Of a stretch of DNA of 14,996 bases, positions 6,781-13,655 are shown piece by piece. The notes under the pieces were generated by a model. The model did no database searches and was not told the origin of the DNA. It saw nothing but the letters and a program-made list of their open reading frames with translations. The position numbers and the translations under genes were made by a program. Position 1 is the stretch's first letter. The number at the start of each line of letters is the position of its first letter. The stretch covers positions 1 to 14,996 of the forward strand of contig NZ_CAJODG010000062.1 in the NCBI RefSeq assembly GCF_905233635.1, read 5' to 3'. This DNA comes from Selenomonas sp. AE3005 (lineage in GTDB: Bacteria > Bacillota > Negativicutes > Selenomonadales > Selenomonadaceae).

Positions 6781-6961
6781 CGGGCAAGCATGAGCAAAAT
6801 TCCTTTAACTATTTATTTGCTTATAATATGTGAAAGTGAAAATAAGAACAATTTCCCCAGCTAATGCTATTTTTTTTTAAGAACACTACACTTTTTCGCT
6901 TTTCGCCGATATAAAGAACAGAAAGTAAAAAACATGACAAAATAACAAGGGGGAAATAACA

Positions 6962-7324
6962 ATGAAAGCACGTATTATGATTTTAGTAACGGTACTGATG
7001 ATGGGACTCTCCAGCCTGGCACTGGCTCATTGCACCGGTGGCAGCATTCAGGGAATCCGCAGCACCTCTGATGGTTGGAAAGTTATGATTTACACCAGTG
7101 AAGGTTACTCCGTTGCCTCCATACATACCTATTGCCCTGACTATCCGCTGCGTCAAGGCAACATCATCGAAGCCAACTGCGGATATCTCACCGACATTGG
7201 CCAGGTATCCATTCACGACTTGGCCACGGGTTACAGCGGGACTATCCTCTCCATTGAAGGTTTCCATCTCTCCGGTGCCGATGCCCGGACCTGGCTGAAC
7301 AATGGCGGACAATTCCTGGATTAA
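6962..7324 (+). CDS. Small secreted protein of unknown function
   Basis: 120 aa. Residues 1-22 are a classical signal peptide (MKAR, a hydrophobic core, then SLALA ending in an A-x-A site) with cleavage predicted before H23-C24. The residue before the cysteine is histidine, so it is not a lipobox. The mature part (~98 aa) is rich in Gly, Ser, Thr, Ile and Tyr with three cysteines and no motif I recognise, possibly a small beta-rich extracytoplasmic protein. The start is secure: AAGGGGGA (6947-6954) lies 7 nt upstream. It is monocistronic with its own terminator and is flanked by genes on the other strand. The gene call is firm, the function unknown. Confidence 0.85.
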   Translation: MKARIMILVTVLMMGLSSLALAHCTGGSIQGIRSTSDGWKVMIYTSEGYSVASIHTYCPDYPLRQGNIIEANCGYLTDIGQVSIHDLATGYSGTILSIEGFHLSGADARTWLNNGGQFLD

Positions 7325-7335
7325 ATAAATAATAA

Positions 7336-7374
7336 ACAACCGCAGGGGAACGCGCCTCCTGCGGTTGTCTTTTT
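7336..7374 (+). terminator. Rho-independent terminator, probably bidirectional
   Basis: Perfect 11-bp stem ACAACCGCAGG (7336-7346) / CCTGCGGTTGT (7358-7368) followed by CTTTTT. It ends the small secreted-protein gene. On the minus strand the stem is followed by TTATTATTTATTT, so it may also end the molybdenum operon, which stops at 7391. Confidence 0.9.
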
Positions 7375-7390
7375 ATGTCGTTTTTCTGTT

Positions 7391-8320
7391 TTACCGGCCG
7401 CATTCGCCGGCCTCACCACGCAGAATATCGATACCATGCTTAAGCGGCGGCAGAATAAAGCCCAGACACTCTGTCACAGCTTTTTTACTGCCGGGCAGGT
7501 TCACAATCAGGCTGCGGCGGCAGATACCGGCCTGCGCACGGCTGAGCATGGCCCGGTCCGTTATCTTCAGCGACAGGGCGCGCATAGCCTCGGGAATGCC
7601 GGGGGCCAGCCGTTCACAGACAGCCAGCGTCGCCTCGGGGGTGATATCCCGTGGGGAAAAGCCCGTGCCGCCGGTGGTGGCTATCAGCGCCACGCCGCGT
7701 TCTGCCAGTTCGGTCATTTTGGCCGCCAGCTGCTCCTGTTCATCGGGCAGGATTACTTTTTCCACCACGGTATAGCCGTTTGCCGTGAGGATTTCTGCCA
7801 CGGCCGCGCCGCTTTCGTCCACGCGCTGCCCCGTGCTGCCCTTGTCACTGGCCGTGATAACGGCAGCCTCCAGTGGCAGCCGTTCCCCGGGCTGCAGAAT
7901 ACGCAGCTCCTCACCGGGCCTGACCTCACCACCATGCAGCACCCGGCCAAACACGCCCTCCCGGGGCATGATACAGTCGCCTGTCTGCGCCCTGATAGCA
8001 CAGTCCTTGTGGCACTCCTTGCCAATCTGGGTGATTTCAAAATAGACTTCGCCTGCCTGCAGTCTTGTACCCACTGGCAGGTCTTTAAAACGAATCCCGG
8101 CCGCGACGATGTTTTCCCCGAAAGCTCCGAACTCTACCTGCACGCCCTGCCGGCGGAAGTCCTCAATTTCTGCCAGTCCCAGGAAACTCACCTGCCGGTG
8201 CCAGCGTCCGGCATGCGCGTCACCGGCAATGCCCCACTCCGTCTGAAAGGTCACGCGCTCCTGCGGTGTTTTCACCGTGCCTTTGGCCGCGCTCGTACAT
8301 AAGGCGCAAATCTTTCCCAT
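7391..8320 (-). CDS. MOSC domain - MogA fusion, molybdopterin adenylyltransferase
   Basis: 309 aa, two domains. Residues 1-145 are a MOSC domain (beta-rich; sulfur carrier or Mo-handling family) with FGAFGEN (64-70) and the cysteine motif GKECHKDC (100-107). Residues 150-309 are MogA-like: VITASDKGSTGQRVDESG (154-171), TTGGTGFSPRDITPEAT (215-231) and NLPGSKKAV (274-282). MogA activates molybdopterin with AMP before MoeA inserts molybdate. The MOSC partner is often fused or adjacent to MogA in Firmicutes, but its exact role is open. It is the last gene of the operon; the start is 3 nt after the moaA stop and its GGGAGG site is inside the moaA end. Confidence 0.92.
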   Translation of the reverse strand: MGKICALCTSAAKGTVKTPQERVTFQTEWGIAGDAHAGRWHRQVSFLGLAEIEDFRRQGVQVEFGAFGENIVAAGIRFKDLPVGTRLQAGEVYFEITQIGKECHKDCAIRAQTGDCIMPREGVFGRVLHGGEVRPGEELRILQPGERLPLEAAVITASDKGSTGQRVDESGAAVAEILTANGYTVVEKVILPDEQEQLAAKMTELAERGVALIATTGGTGFSPRDITPEATLAVCERLAPGIPEAMRALSLKITDRAMLSRAQAGICRRSLIVNLPGSKKAVTECLGFILPPLKHGIDILRGEAGECGR

Positions 8321-8323
8321 CTG

Positions 8324-9307
8324 TCAGCCTCCCACCTGATACATGGCCCGCCTGTCATGGCCATGCAGCTCTCCAAATAAATGTTCTGCCGGCTTGCGGT
8401 AAACAGCCTGTGCCAAAGCCTGCCCTAGTTCGTCCTCACTGATTCCCCGGCGCAGCAGCGCCTTTACGTCCAGACCGCTGCGCTGATTAAGGCATAGTTT
8501 TAAAAAGCCGTCAGCCGTCAGCCGCACGCGGTTGCAGTTATGGCAAAACTTGTGTTCCAATGCGTCAATAAAGCCGATTTCCCCCGCCCAGCCGGGTATT
8601 TTATAGTAGCTGGCCGGGCCGAAAACACCCGGTTCGGCCGGCGTCACCGGGATAAGCGGGCCATAGGCCGCCTCCAGCTGACGGCGCACCGCCTGCAGGG
8701 GCACGCCGCGATAGCCGGCCTGCCAGCCGCAGCCGATAGGCATGAGTTCTATAAACCGCACCTTTATGCCCCAGTCCTGGGCCAGGGCCGCCAGTTCCGG
8801 CAGTTCCTGCTCATTGACGCCGGCCAGGGGCACGCAGTTTATTTTCACCTGCCGCAGGCCCAGCTCCCGTACGGTATGCAGTCCGGCCTTTACCCTGTCC
8901 AGCAGCGCACGCCGGGTAATTCCCGTAAAAACCGGTGCCTGCAGGGTGTCCAGACTAATGTTAAGTTCTGTCAGCCCGGCACGCTGCAGTGTCCCGGCCA
9001 TTTCCGCCAGCAGGACGCCATTGGTAGTCAGGGCTATCTGCTCAATGCCCGGCACCCGGGCAATCATGGCCAATAGTTCCGGCAGACCTTTGCGCACCAG
9101 CGGTTCGCCGCCCGTCAGCCGCACTTTTTTTATGCCCAGTCTGGCCAGCGGCCGCAATACCGTCAATATTTCATCAAAGGTCAAAATATCCTCATGAGGC
9201 ATTTTCCGCACCCCCGCTGCCGGCATACAGTAGCGGCAGCGCAGGTTGCAGCGGTCCGTCAGCGACAGCCGCAGATATTCAATTTTTCGCCCGTATTGGT
9301 CAAACAT
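8324..9307 (-). CDS. moaA: GTP 3',8-cyclase MoaA (radical SAM)
   Basis: 327 aa, the normal length. It converts GTP to the cyclic intermediate that MoaC turns into cyclic pyranopterin monophosphate. The N-terminal radical-SAM cluster motif is C20-x3-C24-x2-C27 (TDRCNLRCRYC), with the SAM-binding GGEP at 66-69. The second 4Fe-4S cluster is held by C255, C258 and C272 (FCHNCNRVR...LKLCL). The protein ends in the Gly-Gly pair typical and functionally needed in MoaA. The start lies 3 nt after moeA, with AGGAAAG inside the moeA end. moaC is not adjacent. Confidence 0.97.
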   Translation of the reverse strand: MFDQYGRKIEYLRLSLTDRCNLRCRYCMPAAGVRKMPHEDILTFDEILTVLRPLARLGIKKVRLTGGEPLVRKGLPELLAMIARVPGIEQIALTTNGVLLAEMAGTLQRAGLTELNISLDTLQAPVFTGITRRALLDRVKAGLHTVRELGLRQVKINCVPLAGVNEQELPELAALAQDWGIKVRFIELMPIGCGWQAGYRGVPLQAVRRQLEAAYGPLIPVTPAEPGVFGPASYYKIPGWAGEIGFIDALEHKFCHNCNRVRLTADGFLKLCLNQRSGLDVKALLRRGISEDELGQALAQAVYRKPAEHLFGELHGHDRRAMYQVGG

Positions 9308-9310
9308 TGC

Positions 9311-10522
9311 TCAGACTTTCCTGTACAAACATACAATTTCAACTTCCGTTTCCGGCTGTAAGGGCCCCGTTCCCGGAGGGATTTCAACAAAGGCGTTGCA
9401 GCCCACTGCCGAAAACAGGCTCCCCGATGAATGCTGCTCCGGCAGCCGCACCTTACCCTGTTCATGATAAGCCCGGATAAAGCGCCGTCCCTTGCTCTGC
9501 TTGGGAAAAGCGTCCGTCAGCACCGCCGCAGTATGGCGGGGCAGGATTTGCGTATTGCCGCTCAGATAGGCCAGCAGAGGCACAGCCAGCAGTTCAAAGG
9601 TCGCATAAGCGGCAAAGGGATTGCCCGACAGGGCCAGCCCCAGTGTGCTGCCCATTTTGTAGCCCAAGGCCGGGGAACCAGGTTTCATCGCCAGCCGCCA
9701 AAAGAGCCGTTCGCCCACCTTATCAGCCACAGCCGGCATGATATCCTTTTTCCCCACGGACACGCCGCCCGTGGTCAGAATAATATCCGCCTTATCCCGG
9801 CAGCCGGCGATAACCTCGGCCGCAGCCGTCACATCGTCCGGCAGGCTGCCCAGAATTTCCGGCACAAAGCCCAGTTCCTGCAGCCGCGCAGCCAGCAGGT
9901 AAAGGTTGCTGTCATAAATCTGCCCCGGTGCCAATGGCTGTCCGGGAGCTGTCAGCTCATCACCGGTACTGGCCAGCGCCACACGCACCGGCCGCCAGAC
10001 CTTCACCTTATCATAGCCCTGACTAGCCAGCACGCCGATATGCGCCGCCGTCAGTTTCGTGCCTTTCTTCGCCAGCAGCGTGCCCTTCTGCACGTCCTCA
10101 CCGGCAAAGCAATAATTGCTGTAAGGTGCGAGGCTGTAAGGCACGCGCAGTGTATCCCCCTGCACCGTGACGTCCTCCTGCCGCACCACGCAGTTGCAGC
10201 CCTTAGGTATAGCACTGCCGGTCATAATTCTTATCGCCGCCCCCTTGGGCACGGGCTCTGCATAAAACGTCCCGGCGCAGGCCTCACCGACAATGGTAAA
10301 AACTGCCGGCCTGTCCGCTGTGGCCCCGGCCGTACTTTCCGCTCTAAAGGCATAGCCGTCCAAAGATGACCGGTCAAACGGCGGATTGTCGGCAGCCGCT
10401 GCATAATCTTCAGCCAGCACCAGTCCCAGAGCCTGCAGCAGCTCCACTTCCACCACCGCGCGTACCGGCTGGCTGGCACGCTTTAACACGTCAATGGCTT
10501 TTTCTAATGATAAATTCTGCAT
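9311..10522 (-). CDS. moeA: Molybdopterin molybdenumtransferase MoeA
   Basis: 403 aa, full length. MoeA inserts molybdate into adenylylated molybdopterin. Motifs in order: PPFDRSSLDGYAF (47-59), IRIMTGSAIPKGCNCVVRQE (97-116), STGDEL (185-190), LTTGGVSVGKKD (249-260), AMKPGSPALG (278-287), LSGNPFAA (298-305), and a C-terminal beta domain (about 325-400). AAGGAGGG before the ATG is a strong ribosome binding site. It is second in the operon, 12 bp after the molybdopterin-binding gene. Whether it uses molybdate or tungstate cannot be read from sequence. Confidence 0.96.
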   Translation of the reverse strand: MQNLSLEKAIDVLKRASQPVRAVVEVELLQALGLVLAEDYAAAADNPPFDRSSLDGYAFRAESTAGATADRPAVFTIVGEACAGTFYAEPVPKGAAIRIMTGSAIPKGCNCVVRQEDVTVQGDTLRVPYSLAPYSNYCFAGEDVQKGTLLAKKGTKLTAAHIGVLASQGYDKVKVWRPVRVALASTGDELTAPGQPLAPGQIYDSNLYLLAARLQELGFVPEILGSLPDDVTAAAEVIAGCRDKADIILTTGGVSVGKKDIMPAVADKVGERLFWRLAMKPGSPALGYKMGSTLGLALSGNPFAAYATFELLAVPLLAYLSGNTQILPRHTAAVLTDAFPKQSKGRRFIRAYHEQGKVRLPEQHSSGSLFSAVGCNAFVEIPPGTGPLQPETEVEIVCLYRKV

Positions 10523-10534
10523 TGTCAGCCCTCC

Positions 10535-11566
10535 TTAATGGTGAAAACCACATACCGGATAATGACAAACCTCACAATTCATACACAAGCCCCCGATACC
10601 GAAATGGCGGATTTCCTGCCGTGTCAGCTTTTCGCCCGTAAGCACCCGGGGCAAAATCAGGTCAAAAATCGTCCGCCCGGCATACATGACACAACCTGGC
10701 AGGCCCATTATCGGAATCTCCTTATCACCTCTGGACACATAGCCCAGCAAAAACATCGCCCCGGGCAGCGTCGGTGCCCCATAGGTGATGATATCCGCCC
10801 CGGCAGCCTTTATCGCCGCCGGCGTTCTGTCGTCAGGGTCAACACTCATACCGCCCGTGCACAGCACCATATCCATGCCCAGCGCCAATAGTTCATCAAT
10901 CTGCCGGCGCGTATGCTCCACGTTGTCATCAGACAGGCGGTGCTCCGTTATGGACAGGCCAAACGCGCGCAGTTTCTCCGCCAGTACCGGCGTGAACGTA
11001 TCGGCAATGCGCCCCTGAAAAACTTCCGTCCCCGTCGTCACCACGCCGGTCTTGATATTCCGGCGGTACGGACGCAGGCGCAGCAAGGGCGTATCGCCTG
11101 CTGCCTGTCTTACCTGCGCCATTTTATCTTTTTTAATAACCAAAGGAATCACGCGCATGCCGGCCAGCTTTTGCCCGGCCTTTACCGGCATATTCTGCGG
11201 CAGGGTGGCAATGGTGATATCATCAAGGGCATTGACCGCGTCAAAACGGGACGCGTCTACCTGAAAAACACCGTCCACGGTGGCGGTCAGTTCTATCTTT
11301 CCCTCTTTGGGGGCTGAGGCTGTCATGTACTCATTCTGGCACAGCTGACGCAGAATTTCGGCCGCCTCGTCCTCGTGGAGAACCGTATCATCGTTTTCCC
11401 AGACAAAGACATGGTCTTTGCCGAGGGACAGCAGCACCGGCACATCTTCTTCCCTGATGATATGCCCCTTCCGAAACCGCGGCCCCTTAACTGCGCCCCT
11501 TATTATCTGGGTTACGTCATGGCACAGTACCTGTCCCACCGCGTCCTGCGTGCGTATTTCCTTCAT
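10535..11566 (-). CDS. Molybdopterin-binding (MoCF-domain) protein with Cys-rich C-terminus
   Basis: 343 aa. The N-terminal half (1-165) includes GQVLCHDVTQI and GPRFRKGHIIREEDV, a pattern of clostridial proteins related to MoeA. Residues about 170-310 are a MoCF/MogA-like fold: GVVTTGTEV (174-182), CTGGMSVDPDDRTPAAI (236-252) and GLPGCVMYAGRT (288-299). The last 16 residues hold C328, C331, C334, C339 and two terminal histidines, a likely metal or Fe-S site. A role in cofactor assembly or hand-over is inferred from the operon; the biochemical role is unknown to me. I chose ATG 11566 because AGGGGG lies ~8 nt upstream and the family begins MKEIRTQDAVG; upstream in-frame starts lack a binding site. 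First gene of the operon. Confidence 0.88.
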   Translation of the reverse strand: MKEIRTQDAVGQVLCHDVTQIIRGAVKGPRFRKGHIIREEDVPVLLSLGKDHVFVWENDDTVLHEDEAAEILRQLCQNEYMTASAPKEGKIELTATVDGVFQVDASRFDAVNALDDITIATLPQNMPVKAGQKLAGMRVIPLVIKKDKMAQVRQAAGDTPLLRLRPYRRNIKTGVVTTGTEVFQGRIADTFTPVLAEKLRAFGLSITEHRLSDDNVEHTRRQIDELLALGMDMVLCTGGMSVDPDDRTPAAIKAAGADIITYGAPTLPGAMFLLGYVSRGDKEIPIMGLPGCVMYAGRTIFDLILPRVLTGEKLTRQEIRHFGIGGLCMNCEVCHYPVCGFHH

Positions 11567-11668
11567 AAACCAACCCCCTGGTGTCACTAAGACTTTATCT
11601 GAAAGCACTCACGTTCACACTCTCTTACTATGTATAATACACCATTTTAATATTTTACGCTTGTGTTT

Positions 11669-11722
11669 TTATAACGCCGTTATAACGCGGCTGTTGATGT
11701 TATACAAAGTTATATTGTATAC
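11669..11722. promoter_or_regulatory. Clustered GTTATA/TATAAC motifs between the moco operon and amt
   Basis: TATAACG occurs at 11670-11676 and 11681-11687, 11 bp apart (one helical turn). The second forms the perfect palindrome CGTTATAACG (11678-11687). GTTATAC (11699-11705) and GTTATATTGTATAC (11709-11722) follow. This resembles the GTTATATTGT half of the E. coli ModE operator as I remember it. A TGTTA-N7-TTATA at 11698-11714 is also one base from the GlnR/TnrA box, which could serve amt. Both are hypotheses. A weak minus-strand TATTAT (11633-11638) may be the -10 for the cofactor operon. Confidence 0.45.
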
Positions 11723-11736
11723 ATGATTTTACCTGC

Positions 11737-11765
11737 TTGACATATATTAAACCAGCTCTTATAAT
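11737..11765 (+). promoter_or_regulatory. Consensus sigma-70 promoter of amt-PII
   Basis: TTGACA (11737-11742), exactly 17 bp, TATAAT (11760-11765): a perfect consensus. Transcription would start near 11772, leaving a leader of about 160 nt. Such a strong promoter suggests that control acts by repression or in the leader. Confidence 0.85.
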
Positions 11766-11794
11766 GACCTCATAAGCAAACAGGACAACGTCGT

Positions 11795-11892
11795 CCCCCC
11801 ACACTTGGTACCAGTGTGGGGGGATTTTGCGTTAGCGGACAAAGGCGTCCATGGGCAGAAGTATTCTGCGCCGAGGGCGCCTTTTGCCGTCC
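11795..11892 (+). promoter_or_regulatory. Structured leader of amt with terminator-like and composite hairpins
   Basis: First hairpin: CCCCCCACACT (11795-11805) / AGTGTGGGGGG (11813-11823), 11 perfect pairs, then ATTTTG, a weak T tract: a possible attenuator. Second: GGAC (11837-11840)/GTCC (11889-11892) and AAAGGCG (11841-11847)/CGCCTTT (11878-11884) enclosing GCAGAA-GTA-TTCTGC (11855-11869). It matches no riboswitch class I can recognise by eye. Confidence 0.6.
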
Positions 11893-11929
11893 TCTTGCTC
11901 GTATGATTACTGACTATTAAGGGGAAGGA

Positions 11930-13252
11930 ATGATTTTTATGATTGACACGGGCGATACCGCATGGGTACTCATTAGTGCCGCTTTGGTCTTTATAATGAC
12001 TCCCGGACTGGCCTTTTTCTACGGTGGCATGGTGCGGAGCAAAAACGTTCTCACCACCATTATGCAGAGTTTCTTTGTACTGGCTCTTATATCTGTCGAA
12101 TTTATCCTCATCGGTTACACCATGGCCTTTGGCCCCGATGTGAACGGCTTTATCGGCAGCCTGGATAAAATTGGTCTGACAGGCGTCGGCCTGCAGGTGC
12201 TCGAAGGCAGCACTATCCCGGAACTGGCTTTTGTGGCCTTCCAGTGCATGTTTGCCGCACTGACGCCGGCCCTTATCACCGGTGCTTTTGCGGAACGCAT
12301 GAAATTTGCCGCCTTCACGGTCTTTATTCTCTTATGGGCCGTCTTTATCTACAATCCCATGGCTCACTGGGTATGGGGCGGCGGTTTTCTCGCCGAACTC
12401 GGCGCCCTCGATTTTGCCGGTGGTCTGGTAATCCATATTCTCTCCGGCGTGTCCGGCCTGACTATCTGCCTGCTGCTCGGCAAGCGTCACGGCTATCAGC
12501 ATACCGCCATGCTGCCCCACAACCTGCCCATGACGGTCTTAGGCGCTGCCCTCCTGTGGTTCGGCTGGTTTGGGTTTAACGCCGGCAGCGCCTTAGGCGC
12601 CAACGCCCTGGCCGCCAACGCCTTTATCACCAGTCAGGCCGCCGCTGCTGCCGCCGCTGTGTCCTGGGTACTCGTGGAGTGGAAACACAATGGCAAGCCC
12701 ACCATTCTGGGTGCTGTCTCCGGCTGTGTGGCCGGCCTCGTCGCCATCACTCCGGCTGCCGGATTCGTCACGCCCCTGCCGGCCGTGCTCATCGGCCTGC
12801 TCGGCGGCGTCATCTGCTACTTTGCCGTAGCTGTTCTCAAAGAAAAACTCGGTTACGATGATTCCCTTGACGCATTCGGCGTGCATGGTATCGGCGGCAC
12901 CTGGGGTGCAATTGCTACGGGGCTCTGGGCCACCACCGAAGTTAACCCGGCCGGTGCCAACGGCCTGTTCTACGGTGACACGCACCTCTTTACCGCGCAG
13001 CTCATTTCCATCGTTGTGGCTTATGCCCTCGCCATTGCCGGCTCCTTTGTCCTCTACCAGCTGGTTCATGCCTTTATGGAAACCCGGGCTGATGAGGCGG
13101 AAGAACTCACCGGTCTTGATATTGTCGAGCACGGCGAACGCGGCTATACCCGGGGCGTGCTGACCTCGAGCCCTTTGCTCGGCTCGTTTGAAACCTCCAG
13201 TGAAATGCTGGCCAACACCGTCATGCAGATGAACATGGCCGAGAAAGGATGA
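11930..13252 (+). CDS. amt: Ammonium transporter Amt
   Basis: 440 aa, about 11 hydrophobic segments, no cleavable signal. It carries ammonium/ammonia through a trimeric inner-membrane pore. Family landmarks: TPGLAFFYGGMVRSKNV (24-40), the twin pore histidines H169 (GLVIHILSG) and H319 (DAFGVHGIGGTWGA), structural D161, and WFGWFGFNAGS (210-220). The C-terminal cytoplasmic tail (about 380-440) has LDIVEHGERGY, part of the region that contacts PII. HILSG differs slightly from the commoner HISSG. The start is ambiguous: ATG 11930 (AAGGGG 5 nt upstream) or ATG 11939 (AAGGA 9 nt upstream, closer to the family N-terminus MIDTGDTA). It is co-transcribed with the PII gene 5 bp downstream, behind a perfect sigma-70 promoter and a structured leader. 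Confidence 0.96.
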   Translation: MIFMIDTGDTAWVLISAALVFIMTPGLAFFYGGMVRSKNVLTTIMQSFFVLALISVEFILIGYTMAFGPDVNGFIGSLDKIGLTGVGLQVLEGSTIPELAFVAFQCMFAALTPALITGAFAERMKFAAFTVFILLWAVFIYNPMAHWVWGGGFLAELGALDFAGGLVIHILSGVSGLTICLLLGKRHGYQHTAMLPHNLPMTVLGAALLWFGWFGFNAGSALGANALAANAFITSQAAAAAAAVSWVLVEWKHNGKPTILGAVSGCVAGLVAITPAAGFVTPLPAVLIGLLGGVICYFAVAVLKEKLGYDDSLDAFGVHGIGGTWGAIATGLWATTEVNPAGANGLFYGDTHLFTAQLISIVVAYALAIAGSFVLYQLVHAFMETRADEAEELTGLDIVEHGERGYTRGVLTSSPLLGSFETSSEMLANTVMQMNMAEKG

Positions 13253-13257
13253 TTGCT

Positions 13258-13638
13258 ATGCTGACAAAAATTGAAATCATCACCCGATCCACGAAACTTG
13301 ACGACCTGCTCCGTGCGCTGAACCGTATCGGCGTCATGGGCATTACCGTCAGTCAGGTGTTCGGCTGCGGCCTCTCCAAAGGCCATCAGGAAATCTACCG
13401 TGGCAAAAAATACGACGTAAAGCTCGTGCCGAAAATAAAAGTCGAAACCGTTGTTTCCGAAATTCCCGTGGACACGGTGCTCGATACCTGCGAGCGCGTC
13501 CTGCGTACCGGCAGGTTTGGTGACGGCAAAATTTTCGTCACGGAACTAAAAGACGCCGTCCGTATCCGCACCGGCCAGCACGGCGACGACGCTATCCGCG
13601 ATATTCCCGGCGAGCACAAAGAAAGTGCCAGCGCCTGA
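13258..13638 (+). CDS. glnK: Nitrogen regulatory PII protein (GlnB/GlnK family)
   Basis: 126 aa, slightly longer than the usual 112 because of a C-terminal tail ending EHKESASA. PII trimers sense 2-oxoglutarate and ATP/ADP and block Amt through the T-loop. The T-loop is intact: KGHQEIYRGKKYDVKLVPK (41-59), with Y52 at the position of the uridylylated Y51. The nucleotide-binding TGRFGDGKIFV (B-loop) and the C-terminal RIRTG are present. Adjacency to amt favours the GlnK name; sequence alone cannot separate it from GlnB. I chose ATG 13258 because AAAGGA (13244-13249) is 8 nt upstream; ATG 13249, overlapping the amt stop, has no spacing to any site. Confidence 0.94.
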   Translation: MLTKIEIITRSTKLDDLLRALNRIGVMGITVSQVFGCGLSKGHQEIYRGKKYDVKLVPKIKVETVVSEIPVDTVLDTCERVLRTGRFGDGKIFVTELKDAVRIRTGQHGDDAIRDIPGEHKESASA

Positions 13639-13655
13639 GTGACGCTGACACCTTC

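Noticed and set aside
6962..7027. Lipoprotein signal in the small secreted protein
   Set aside because: The residue before the cysteine is histidine, not Gly/Ala/Ser, so the lipobox is not satisfied.
7436..8302. Long plus-strand ORF (288 codons) antisense to the MOSC-MogA gene
   Set aside because: Shadow of a clearly recognised gene, with no family motif of its own.
9431..10369. Long plus-strand ORF (312 codons) antisense to moeA
   Set aside because: moeA has full family motifs; the opposite frame is open because of codon bias.
11795..11892. ANTAR-type tandem hairpins in the amt leader
   Set aside because: ANTAR targets have two small hairpins with hexaloops carrying conserved A and G; the loops here do not show that pattern.
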